DNA of 64,000 nucleotides from Cherax quadricarinatus (taxonomy: Eukaryota > Arthropoda > Malacostraca > Decapoda > Parastacidae). Positions 10,937-21,212 of this stretch are shown here, piece by piece. The position numbers were made by a program, and so were the translations under genes. The first letter of the stretch is position 1; each line of letters starts with the position of its first letter. The notes under the pieces are model-generated. The model saw only the letters and a program-made list of their open reading frames with translations, had not been told where the DNA came from and searched no databases. The stretch is from positions 1 to 64,000 of the forward strand of contig NW_027196425.1 of assembly GCF_038502225.1 (NCBI RefSeq), given 5' to 3'.

Positions 10937-13836
10937 CATAAAAAGCACTAAACCGACAAGGGTCACACAGTGTTGCAGGGCAGAAAACAGTGGTCAGGCT
11001 ATAAACAGCTAGGTGGAGAGGGGATCAGAGGTGAGGGTAGCAAAGGGCTGAAAGGGACACTAAGGGCTGTGTATCAAAGTTCGTACAGTAAAGCAGTTGC
11101 TGACAAAAAATAAAAAAGTGATTGTAAGTCAAAGGCAGGACCGTCTGCAAGAAGGGAAGATAAAGTAAGAGTGAAAGGGCGGCGGTGGCGTTGGAGGTAA
11201 ACCCTACGAGTTCGCTGGTAAACCGGGCAATTTACAAGAAAGTCAAGAACCAAAATAGGGACTCGACAAACTTCACAGAGAGGAATAGGGTGCCGTTCCA
11301 TGAGGTACCCATGGGCAAGGCGGGAATGGCCAATGCGGAGGGAGAGAGCAGTTCGCGAGTACAACAACGGTGGTAAGATAATGGCCACAAACCTAAAAGC
11401 AGTTTAATAGAGTGCAATTTGTTATGGTGCATGCCTGACCCAACACCATCAGAAGATTTAAAACCATCTGTATAAGCAGCAATGGCATGAGCGTGCGATC
11501 GAAAGTGATCAAGAAAAAGAGAGTGAGAAGCAGTTATAGGTAAGAGAGCTTTGACGCACTGCACTAGGGGAGAACAGACATGAACTGTCGGAACCTCCCA
11601 AGGGGGAAGGAAAAAGGCAGATGCGAAATGAACATATAAGGGAGGTAAGTGGAAGGAAGACCTGAGCGAGTGAAGACCAAGAGAAAACGGTCGGAGTAAG
11701 CAGGAACGTCGAACAAATAAGGGCCTTTACTAATGTCTGAGACCAACCTACACATAGACGGAACATGAAGGTAATGAGAGTGGACAAAGAAGTGAAGGCA
11801 GTGAGCATCACAATGATCAGCTAAGGGACATTCTTCTCAGCATAAAGGCTTTCAACAGTGGATGAACGAAAGGCACCAAGGCATAAACGTAGACCTTGAT
11901 GATGAAGGGGATCTAACTTAGAGAGAGTGGTAGGAGAAGCTGCAGAAAAGATTTGGTCTCCATAAATCAGCTTGGACATGACTAGGGTAGAAATCAAACA
12001 GAGAGTCCGGCGATCTGCACCACATGAACGATGTGCAAGAATTTTCAGGAGATTCAGCCGACCCTGGCAGGCAGCGTTCAAAGAGGAAATAAGAGGTTTC
12101 CATGTCAGTCGAAGAGAAAGCCAACAAACTTGAACGTATCACATTCCAGAATACATGAGCCGTGTAAATACAATGGAATATTTGGGACAAGAGGGCGTCT
12201 AGTGAAGGTAATGAAATGAATCTTTTTACTAGAAAATTTAAATCCATGAGTAGTGGCCCAATAGGAAACCCGGTTAAATGCTTCCTGAAGGGAGGCCGCT
12301 ACTAGACGAAAGTCAGCGCCTGCGTAAGCTAGAGCAAAGTCGTCCACATACCCATGAGAAAAATGGTAGTGATAAGGATACAACCTTGTGGGACACCCTC
12401 GGCCTGAACAAAATCTGAGGAAAGTGAGGCGCCAACCTGGACACGAAAATGTCTGTCAGATAAGGAAGCAGTAAGGGAAGTGGGCAGATTACCATGGAGG
12501 CTAAAGAGTGGGCTTGGGTTAAAATGTTATACCTCCAAGTGTGTCACATGCCTTCTCAAGATCGAAAAAGACTTCTAGGACAGTGTTTGTTAACTAAGGC
12601 ATTTCGCACATACGTATCTAAGTGGAGCAAAGGGGTCCAAAGTAGAGTGGCCCTTGCGAAAGCCATATTGGTGAGGAGAAATACTATTTCGAGTCTCCAA
12701 ATACTATTCACCAATCGTTCAATTACTTTGCAGACTGCACTGGTCAGAGCAATGGGACGATAGTGAGAGGTATCAAGCCCCGAAGTGCCTGGTTTGCAAA
12801 ACGGTAGTACAATGGCAGATTTCCATTGTTGAGGGAGAACTCTGTAAGGGCTGTAGAATGCAGATGTTTTAGGATACTGATATGAATATCATGAGGTCCA
12901 GCTGCTGATGACTGGCAAGTGGAAAGCGTCGACTCTAGCTCTAGGAGAGTGAAAGGCACGTTATGCGGCTCCATTCCAGTAGAGGAGAAATCCATGGGCA
13001 ATTGCTTCTTGGTAGATTTAGACACAAGAAAGGAGGGACAAAGGTGAAGCCCTTGGGAGACACGGACAACATGGTTCCCGAGTTCCATGGCAACTTCAAG
13101 AGGTTCTGAAACACTAACACCAGCAACCCGCAAAACGGGAACTGGATCCGGAGTGTACTTGCCACATAACTTCCGGACCTTCTTCCAAAAGCGCACTTAT
13201 AGGGAAAGATGAGGTAATGGTAAACACGTAGCCTTGCCAACAAGTGTGTTTAGCATCGCATATGATGTGGCGAGCAACTGCACTTTCCCATTTAAAATCC
13301 AAAAGACGATTTGAGGTCCGATTATATCGTTAACAGCCCCACACAGCACGTTTCAAACACACTGCACGGGCACACACAGGAGGCCACCAAGGCACACTTG
13401 TCTGAGAATGCCTGCCTGAGATTATAGAACTTGATACCACAGTCAAAACCAAGGTCGAAAACTGGTGCACTAGCTCATCAGTAGAGGACAAAAGAGGGTC
13501 TTCACAAAAAGTGGTAAGATGAGTGTATAAGTCCCAATTCGCTCATGCAAATTGCCAATGAGGACTACGAGGCAGTAGAGAATATGTAGTAGAAGAAAAA
13601 GGAATAGGAAAGTGATCACTGTCGTGTAAATCCGGGAGAACAGACCAAGTGTAATCAAGGAACGAGGAACAGATAGAAAGATCAATGCAAGAGAGAGACT
13701 GAGTGCGAGAGTCAAAATGAGTAGGAGCACCCTGTATTTAAAACATGAAGAGAATGAGTATTGTGAAGAGTCAACTAATCCCCAGGAGAGTCAGAGTGAG
13801 ACCCTCCCCACAGATGATGGTGAACGTTAAAATCAC
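10880..13836 (-). pseudogene. Broken I-group-like LINE (endonuclease, RT, RNase H)
   Basis: Read on the minus strand, fragments in shifting frames give the order expected for ORF2 of an RNase H-bearing non-LTR retrotransposon. They are: the end of an AP-type endonuclease with SDHFPI (about 13600-13630); a linker with WWPP and CAR residues (about 13370-13400); an RT with a GVPQG-like turn (about 12390) and the catalytic YVDD (12325-12356); RNase H with the start AYTDG (about 11430-11480); and a C-terminal Cys-rich CEVC...CP motif (about 11205-11285). The 3' end is CGGTTTAGTGCTTTTTATGA followed by (TAA/ATT)n, the tail type of I-group elements. Many frameshifts and stops make it inactive. The 5' side stops at a TTAA (13837-13840) where a piggyBac-like end begins, so loss of the front may reflect that insertion rather than normal 5' truncation. 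The exact clade (I, Nimb or a relative) is not settled. Confidence 0.88.
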
Positions 13837-13840
13837 TTAA

Positions 13841-14400
13841 CCCTTAAACTGTCCAAACGTAGATATACGTTCACTTGCATAGTGCTCCGAATATTTTGAA
13901 AAACAATTTTTTTTTTAAATGCAGAGAGCATTTTCATAAATGTTATATGTTAAAAAAAATTAGGGCCAGTACTATAAGCCAGCAAAGTTGGTGGTAAATA
14001 ATGAGGTGTCAGCAATACGGAGCACTGCCGCTTGCAGAAGTAATAAACATTTATCATTTTTTACAATCTTTTTCTATTTTTTTTGTTATTTTCATGTTAT
14101 GATAATATTGTTTTCTTACATATCTTTTGATATCAGAGCCAATTCTTGTGAGACACAAATGTTTGGTACTGAATTAGTAATTATACTGTCACAAAAACAC
14201 ATGTTCACACTGATAGATGAATTTGTACACCACTGTGTGATACTCCAAGAAGCATGCATGATTCATACAGAGTACCACCTTACATTGCTGACACATGTAT
14301 CATGTGTCTTTTCACACTCGGGGTCGCTGTGTAGTGTAAGCACACACAACACACTTTTTCTGAGAATACTTCTTCTTTGGAATAGATGGTAATGGTATCA
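13841..14400. mobile_element. Possible piggyBac-like element end
   Basis: Directly after TTAA (13837-13840) the sequence starts CCCTTAAACTGTCC and contains GTAGATATACGT. A CCCTT terminus next to TTAA is the hallmark of piggyBac-superfamily ends. I cannot find the matching right terminus or a transposase, so the extent (to about 14400) is a guess. The 134-codon open frame at 13988-14392 shows no domain I recognise and is not annotated as a gene. Confidence 0.4.
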
Positions 14401-14487
14401 GGCAGTGACAGTCACTATTATGTAGCCTATTTACCAGTGTTTCTTTTCTGTAGTTTCTAGTTGACCTCATTTTTGTCCTGTGTAGCC

Positions 14488-14648
14488 CTATCCTATCCCT
14501 AGTGATTTTGGTAGGTCGTTTATGTAAATGAGAAAGAGAAGAGGGCCAAGGACACTTCCCTGTGGGACACCAACTGTAATTGGCAGTGTGGAAGACTTTG
14601 CTCCATCTGTGTACACATATTGGCTTCTGTTGCTAACGTATGATCCTT
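14488..14648 (-). pseudogene. LINE reverse-transcriptase fragment (CR1/Jockey-like)
   Basis: An unbroken minus-strand frame of about 53 codons contains the RT block [20 protein letters not shown], preceded by a SNR-QYV stretch typical of the region just before it, and ends at a stop at 14488-14490. It is a different RT lineage from the LINE at 10880-13836. The rest of the element is not visible, so it is a short relic. Confidence 0.85.
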
Positions 14649-15010
14649 TCTTCTCTTCCTTTCCTATTTTTCCTTTTTCTTTCTTTATTTTCCATTCTTA
14701 GGTCTTCTGTTAGTTTCGCCCTTTCCTCTGCATTTGCTCTTACCCTTTGTGGGACTTTAGCTCTCCTGCAATGCTCCTTTATCTTGTCCTTAGACTGACC
14801 CCTCTTCTACTTCTACTTAGTCCTCTCCCATTCCTCTACTTTTACTTCCCTTTCCTTTTGCCTCCCTTCACCCTTCACCTCCCCTTTTTTTCTATCTTTT
14901 GCCACTAAACTACTCTCTCTGCTATCCACCACCACTATTGCTTCTACTGCTTCCTCCACTACCTACCTATCACTATTGCTACATCCACTTCTCCCTCTCT
15001 TGTTCCTGTC
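14649..15010. repeat. Polypyrimidine-rich tract
   Basis: Almost continuous C/T sequence on the plus strand with runs such as TTTTTCTTTCTTTATTTTCC and CACCTCCCCTTTTTTTC. No tandem unit is fixed. No gene is seen. Confidence 0.6.
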
Positions 15011-15122
15011 CTTGTCCCACTCGCCTATATAAACTGGCTTCCTCACTCTTTTCCTTTAACGTGACTCTGTAAATGGTCCAATTCGGACTGAAACGTCATA
15101 AGCGCCTCCTTTCTCCTATGTA

Positions 15123-16465
15123 CAGTAGGGCCCCACTTATACGGCAGGTTAGAGGTTCCAAACTACAGCTGGAAAGTGAACATCGCCAGAAAGCGGAAAG
15201 CCATTTGTTTCCACTTATGTCAGATAAGTTTACACTAATGTATGTTAAGGTAACAATAGAACTAGCCATTAAAAAACAAAAAGAATAATACGCATACAGT
15301 ACACTCATTACTTACCTCAAAATATTTGTAGTCATAATGTAAGGTGAGAGGTGAGTAGTGCTTATTGTAAGAAATCAGGTATGGTAGGTATGGTAGGTAC
15401 CCAGGGCAGCCTACCAACCGACATTTAAAGCACCCCAGAGCGATAAAATGTATATAGTGTACATGTGGAAAATTACATTTATCTGGATGTAACTCATAAT
15501 GTACATACCAGTAAATGGTAACACAGATAATTATTATTTATCAAAGTTACTTAGACAAGTAGGAATTTGGGACACCTAGGTCGCAAAAATGTCCACCTTC
15601 GATATCTACAACTGTCATATCCACAAGTTGCTCTAGACCTATAATTACAAATGAAATGTACATACACACCAGGAATTCTGGTAAATATAAAAATTGGTGG
15701 ACTGTATATTAAAATTAATAAATGATTATATATATACACATTTACATAACAGAAGGAGAATATATCTTAATATCACTCACCAATTTGACTGGAGATTAAT
15801 GTGTATCATACTAAAAAAAAACTCATTCTAGCTAAATTTATGATGATAATACTGGCCAGAATTACAACACAATCTAGATAGCTTATCTGAGGTTCCTGGC
15901 ACTGTCTTGTCCAGTCGCCTGATATCTCAAGTTATGCAGGAATGCACATCCAACAATTTCGGTTCCTATTTGAGAGGTTTTAAGCCCAATATAACCTCTA
16001 GAGCACGAAAATTCTTCCGATTATTCCCTAACGTTTGTGTTGACTAGTTCAAACATGGCGAGTCTCTTTTGCGCAGGCGCAGAATTTCCCATTTTTTATA
16101 ACATAAATTTTATTAAATACAATGTATTACACTAATTTATGTAAAAAATACACTGTATTTTTTCCGGAAAATACATTATTTTCCACAGTACACTCATTAC
16201 TTACCTTAAAATATTTGTATTCTTAATGGTCTTAATATAGGGTGGAAGGTGAATAGTATTATTTGTAGAAAGTCAGGTGTGGTAGGTATGGTCAACCCAC
16301 CCGCACATAATAAACTAATAATAAAATGCATATACAGTATACTCATTTCTTACCTTAAAATATTTGTAGTCTTAATATAGGGTGAGAGGTGAATAAACGA
16401 GATAAAAACGAATAGACGAGAGAGAGAGAACGAGTAAATGAGAGAGGACCGAGTCCAATGTGACT
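15123..16465. repeat. Low-copy region with three dispersed ~70-bp repeats
   Basis: A similar block with landmarks ACTCATTACTTACCT, AAAATATTTGTA and AGGTGA(A/G)TAG occurs at about 15298-15360, 16190-16260 and 16335-16395. A CAGTAGGGCCCCACTTATAC sequence at 15123, which resembles a transposon terminus, has no partner that I can see. No protein-coding gene is supported. Confidence 0.5.
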
Positions 16466-16745
16466 AAGATAAGATAAGATAAGATTTCGTTCGGATTTTT
16501 AACCCCGGAGGGTTAGCCACCCAGGATAACCCAAGAAAGTCAGTGCGTCATCGAGGACTGTCTAACTTATTTCCATTGGGGTCCTTAATCTTGTCCCCCA
16601 GGATGCGACCCACACCAGTCGACTAACACCCAGGTACCTATTTGCTGCTAGGTGAACAGGACAACAGGTGTAAGGAAACGTGTCGAAATGTTTCCACCCG
16701 CCGGGAATCGAACCCGGGCTTTAGCCACCAGGCCAGCGGGCCAGC
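16466..16745 (-). mobile_element. tRNA-derived SINE, copy 1
   Basis: On the minus strand this begins with a tRNA-like head: an A-box-like TGGCCTGGTGG (16725-16735) and a good B box GGTTCGATTCC (16704-16714), the internal RNA polymerase III promoter. A tRNA-unrelated body follows, then a tail of four AAGAT repeats as read on the plus strand (16466-16485). The body shares sequence with the copies at 19339-19640 (GGATGCGACCCACACCAGTC and neighbouring bases) and at 63668-63712 (ATAACCCAAGAAAGTCAG). Non-coding; would depend on a LINE partner. Confidence 0.85.
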
Positions 16746-17051
16746 CAACTACTGGGTTGATACACATTCATTTCCATATTTGCAAAACTTATATCATAAT
16801 ATGAACACTTTACATTGTGTGCAAGTTATCTCCACGTTGGAACAGTAGAATAAATAAAGAGCAACACTCCCATTCTCATGTAACACCAATTTTAGAAGGA
16901 ATGGCGCTCTGAGTGAAGGTATACGAAAGGAATAATTTTATACAGTTACCCCCAGTAATAATATTGTGAACATATTTTCATTGACGTTGGACTAGAGAAA
17001 ACGTTATTTTTTCCGAGACTCCGACAAGACGACTGGAAAAAATCTCATATT
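16746..17051. other. No gene seen
   Basis: AT-rich spacer between a SINE and an AAT microsatellite. Confidence 0.4.
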
Positions 17052-17070
17052 TATAATAATAATGATAAAA

Positions 17071-17119
<49 letters not shown>

Positions 17120-17127
17120 TAATAATG

Positions 17128-17180
<53 letters not shown>
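17052..17180. repeat. (AAT)n microsatellite
   Basis: About 125 bp of AAT trinucleotides with a few GATAAT and GATATA interruptions. It ends where the fold-back element begins. Minus-strand poly-Leu and poly-Tyr frames are artefacts. Confidence 0.95.
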
Positions 17181-18251
17181 GACACTTATGCAACATGTGG
17201 GAATCTTTATTGAGGAAACGTTTCGCCACACAATGGCTTCATCAGTCCATACAAAGTAGAAAGGTGAAAGGAGAGGAGGAGTTAGAGCAGTGGTTCCCAA
17301 ACTTTTTCAGCTTGTTACCCAATTTAACATGCCACATAAAGCATGTTACCCCTTTCACAAAATGTTGTTATTATTGATATATATGGCTAAACGTGAACGT
17401 ATACAGCCTCGCATACTCTGCTAATCCTAGCAAAACCATTGAAAACGTAAGAACCACACATACATTATATATAAAATTAATAATAGCTACAAATTCACAG
17501 TAACAGTGGGTAAATACTAACTATATACTGCACAGGGCAGTACATATACATACCAGCTTATGTCTACCTCGGCTGATGCTCACAGATAAACTGACAGTGT
17601 GAAATAGAGGCAGCCTCAGGAAGTGAGTGACGCGTACTGGACAGGTCGATCTGGGCTACTGAGTGACTTTTGTCCTGAAGCATACTTGTCAAAATACTTT
17701 TGGGTTTCCACACACTTAGCTATATATTTCTTCTTTTCTAATACTGTATATTAGTTTTTGATGTTTATTGTTATTTGGTTTAACTTTATTACTTACTTAT
17801 AATAGGTTTACTTTACAACTTTATATACTAAGACAAAGTTAACAATAATCCTCATACCGGGTACCGCATTGTTTTCTTGATTTTCAGAATTCATAACTTT
17901 TTTTCTGTCACCCCTCCATTACCCCCCAAAAATGGTTAAATTACCCCCAGGGGGTAATTTACCCCCAGTTTGGGAACCACTGAGTTAGAGGTAATCAGTT
18001 CCTCAGCCTGGAGTCGATGTGTTCAGTCCATCAGTCTTGTAGAATGTACAGCATAGGGCCGTAGACGTGGTTTAAATACTGAAGTCTTCCTACAAGATTG
18101 ATGAACTGAACACATCGACTCCAGGCTGAGGGACTGATTACCTCAAACTCCTCCTCTCCTTACACCTTTCTGTTTTGTATTGGACTGATGAAGCCACTGT
18201 GTGGTGAAACGTTTCCTCAATAAATATTCTCATATGCTGCATAAGTGTCTT
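17181..18251. mobile_element. Fold-back element with ~160-bp inverted arms, split by a hAT-like insertion
   Basis: The left arm (17181-17287 continuing at 17991-18042) is the reverse complement, with roughly 90% agreement by eye, of the right arm (18090-18251); a 47-bp spacer separates them. Both outer ends read AGACACTTATGC-like inward, and both arms include GAAACGTTTCCTCAATAAA on the sense of the right arm. Without the insertion the element is about 370 bp with no coding capacity. Arms of the same family also appear at 8622-8990. Confidence 0.85.
17288..17982. mobile_element. Non-autonomous hAT-like DNA transposon nested in the fold-back element
   Basis: Perfect 16-bp terminal inverted repeats CAGTGGTTCCCAAACT (17288-17303 and the complement at 17967-17982) are flanked by a perfect 8-bp target duplication AGTTAGAG (17280-17287 and 17983-17990). 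An 8-bp duplication with CAGTGGTTC-type ends is the hAT signature. At 695 bp and without a transposase frame it is non-autonomous. The insertion splits one arm of the host fold-back element, so it is the younger of the two. Confidence 0.93.
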
Positions 18252-19338
18252 AATCTTCAACTTGTCGGTTTTCAAAACCATTCATCACAATAATAATAAT
18301 AATAATGTGGAAATTTATTCGGTCCCTAAAGTTCCACAGGACAGATATGGCGTACAAAGATCCCAGCATGGTCGTGTAAGGAACGGCTGAATAGGGTGGC
18401 TCTTACACCCAACCAAAACACACTCACACACACCCGGGTTGTCGAAGGTGGTTGGAAGGTACTTCTTAATTGATAGATTTACCCTTCAAGGAAGAAGTAG
18501 GCAGTTTATACTGTTAGTACACTAATATTAGGCTTATTGAGGCAACTGTAGATAATAATAATTTAGACCTAAGACCTTAACGTAGGTAGTAAATAGGCCG
18601 ATAATGTAGGCAAGCACTAGGTTATGTTAGCCAGGGAGAACTGGCAGCCCAAGTTTGAATACTGGGGCACGGGTCTGGGACCACAATGCCCTTCCTTCTA
18701 AGACTAGACACCGTCTGAGCAAGTGCCGTGATCAGCAGGCGGCACCCCCACGTGTCTTCACATACTAGACCTGGGGAAATCTGGTGGAGGCACCTCGACG
18801 TACTGTAGATGTCCTCTTCTGTCAGGTCCATACAGTAAGACAAGACCTCCATTTTTTTCTTAGGATCCTGGCCAGTGTCTGGGAAAAATTGCGAGTGAGT
18901 CGTGCTGTGGGCTTTGTGTAGCCGGCAGTTCATGACCAGTACGTACTGGCGTCTCTTGTCAGCCTAGATGCTAGTGTCACTCTCTGCATAGTCTAGGGGA
19001 TATACACCCCCTTGGAAACAGGAATTTCTGAGGTGCAGGCAGGTCACTAATACTGACTGAATATTGCAGGAATTTTAAGGCTCCCGGTTGCACGTGGTTC
19101 TGAAGGGAAGTCCACAGGGATTAAAGCTTAGGGAGGTTGAAGACTGAGACACATTCTCCAATACCAAGCAAGATAGTCCTTTATACGTGCATGCAGGCGA
19201 GATTTCTTGCAACATCAGTCATTTATGAAAATCTGTCCTATAAGCCACTTGTGAGGCTGAGGTACCGACCTCAGGGCTCGGTGTCAGCAGAGCTTGCCAG
19301 GGTAGACAACTCACATGAAGGCAGTCCAGACAATTTTT
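18252..19338. other. No gene seen
   Basis: Contains a short (AAT) run near 18287-18306. The 103-codon minus-strand open frame at 18622-18933 has no recognised domain and no supporting signals. Confidence 0.4.
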
Positions 19339-19640
19339 CAAATAATAATAATAATAATAATAATATATTTACTACCAGTACATGTACAAGGTATACAGAC
19401 CATAGTTGACATCAATGACATACTACTATATAGAAAGCCCCTTGTTATGCTTAGCATTTCAGGCAAATTAGGTCAGTGTCCCAGGATGCGACCCACACCA
19501 GTCAACTAACACCCAGGTACCCATTTTACTGATGGGGAACATAGACAGCAGGTGGAAAGAAACACGCCCAATGTTTCTACTCTGGCTGGGAATCGAACTC
19601 AGGCCCTCGCCGTGTGTAGCGAGAGCTTTAACCACCAGGA
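19339..19640 (-). mobile_element. tRNA-derived SINE, copy 2
   Basis: Minus-strand tRNA-like head with B box GAGTTCGATTCC (19589-19600) and an A-box-like TGGTGGTTAAAGC (about 19625-19638). The body is shared with copy 1 (GGATGCGACCCACACCAGTC around 19482-19502). The element extends further than copy 1 on its 3' side and ends in (AAT)n at 19339-19364, so the two copies have different tails. Confidence 0.8.
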
Positions 19641-20229
19641 AAGTAATATCAATTACTTGATCTGAGTAATTTGCTTGAGTAATTTTTTATAAATATAGAT
19701 CAATTACATTATCAGAAAAATATAAAGAACATTTTAATATTACTCACCAAATTAAGATTCTGGTGTTATATCCTAACACTTCCCGTTCGGTAGACGATTC
19801 ATATTGGCCATTACAAATTAACGCTCCTGTTGGGAAAATTAATACACTGGGAGGCGCACATTATGTGAACTTCATCAAATTCTGATGACACCACTTCTAT
19901 TACATTAATTTCATTTGAAGATTCGGCCAATTTCTAATTCCTTGAGAGAGCCGATATTACTTCATCAGACGGCCACCCGGGCAAGACTCATCCTCTGTTT
20001 TCTTTTTTCTAACCTCTGCCCTGGGCTCACATAAAGAGCTGAGACGACCAGCAGTCAACCTTCCACACCCGTCTCACCAACACTGACTCTTGTTGTCTAC
20101 ACAACCCCCTCTCCCTCACTCAGGTGGATGCCTCACTCGCTTCCTCACAAGTAGTTTGGTCGTTTGTGACTACATGGAGTTTGCCTGGAGAGGGTTTTGG
20201 GGGCCAACGCCCCCGCGGCTCGGTCTCAG
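19641..20229. other. No gene seen
   Basis: Low-copy sequence leading into the 15-bp minisatellite. No domain or RNA gene recognised. Confidence 0.4.
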
Positions 20230-20778
20230 ACCAGTGATGATACTCGGAGTGATGATACTTGTAGTGATGATACTTGTAGTGATGATACTCGTAGTGATGA
20301 TACTTGTAGTGATGATACTTGTAGTGATGATACTCGTAGTGATGATACTTGTAGTGATGATACTTGTAGTGATGATACTCGTAGTATGATACTTGAAGTG
20401 ATGATACTTGTAGTGATGATACTTGTAGTGATGATACTTGTAGTGATGATACTCGTAGTGATGATACTTGTAGTGATGATACTTGTAGTGATGATACTCG
20501 TAGTGATGATACTTGTAGTGATGATACTTGTAGTGATGATACTCGTAGTGATGATACTTGTAGTGATGATACTTGTAGTGATGATACTTGTAGTGATGAT
20601 ACTCGTAGTGATGATACTTGTAGTGATGATACTTGTAGTGATGATACTTGTAGTGATGATACTTGTAGTGATGATACTTGTAGTGATGATACTCGTAGTG
20701 ATGATACTTGTAGTGATGATACTTGTAGTGATGATACTCGTAGTGATGATACTTGTAGTGATGATACTCATAGTGATG
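20230..20778. repeat. 15-bp minisatellite, first block
   Basis: Tandem TGATGATACTTGTAG with a C variant (ACTCGTAG) interspersed. Rare 1-base slips (CGTAGTATGATAC) shift the register, for example at about 20388. Confidence 0.97.
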
Positions 20779-21134
20779 ATACTTGTAGAAGTTATACTTG
20801 GTGATACATGAAGTGTCGATACTTGTAGAAGTTATACTTGGTGATACATGAAGTGTTGATACTTGTAGAAGTTATACTTGGTGATACATGAAGTGTTGAT
20901 ACTTGTAGAAGTTATACTTGGTGATACATGAAGTGTTGATACTTGTAGAAGTTATACTTGGTGATACATGAAGTGTTGATACTTGTAGAAGTTATACTTG
21001 GTGATACATGAAGTGTTGATACTTGTAGAAGTTATACTTGGTGATACATGAAGTGTTGATACTTGTAGAAGTTATACTTGGTGATACATGAAGTGTTGAT
21101 ACTTGTAGAAGTTATACTTGGTGATACATGAAGT
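20779..21134. repeat. 40-bp satellite block inside the 15-bp array (about 9 copies)
   Basis: Nine near-identical 40-bp units containing ACTTGTAGAAGTTATACTTG and GTGATACATGAAGTGTTGAT. The unit shares GATACTTGTAG with the 15-bp repeat, so it probably arose from it by fusion of several diverged units and then amplified. Confidence 0.93.
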
Positions 21135-21212
21135 GGTCTACTGGAAATACTGAGATTTGTAGCAGTGTTAATGGAAGTGGCAATACTGTAAGTACTGATC
21201 CTTGTAGCAGTT

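Noticed and set aside
16978..17300. Poly-Leu and poly-Tyr frames that look like membrane segments
   Set aside because: Direct translation of an AAT microsatellite.
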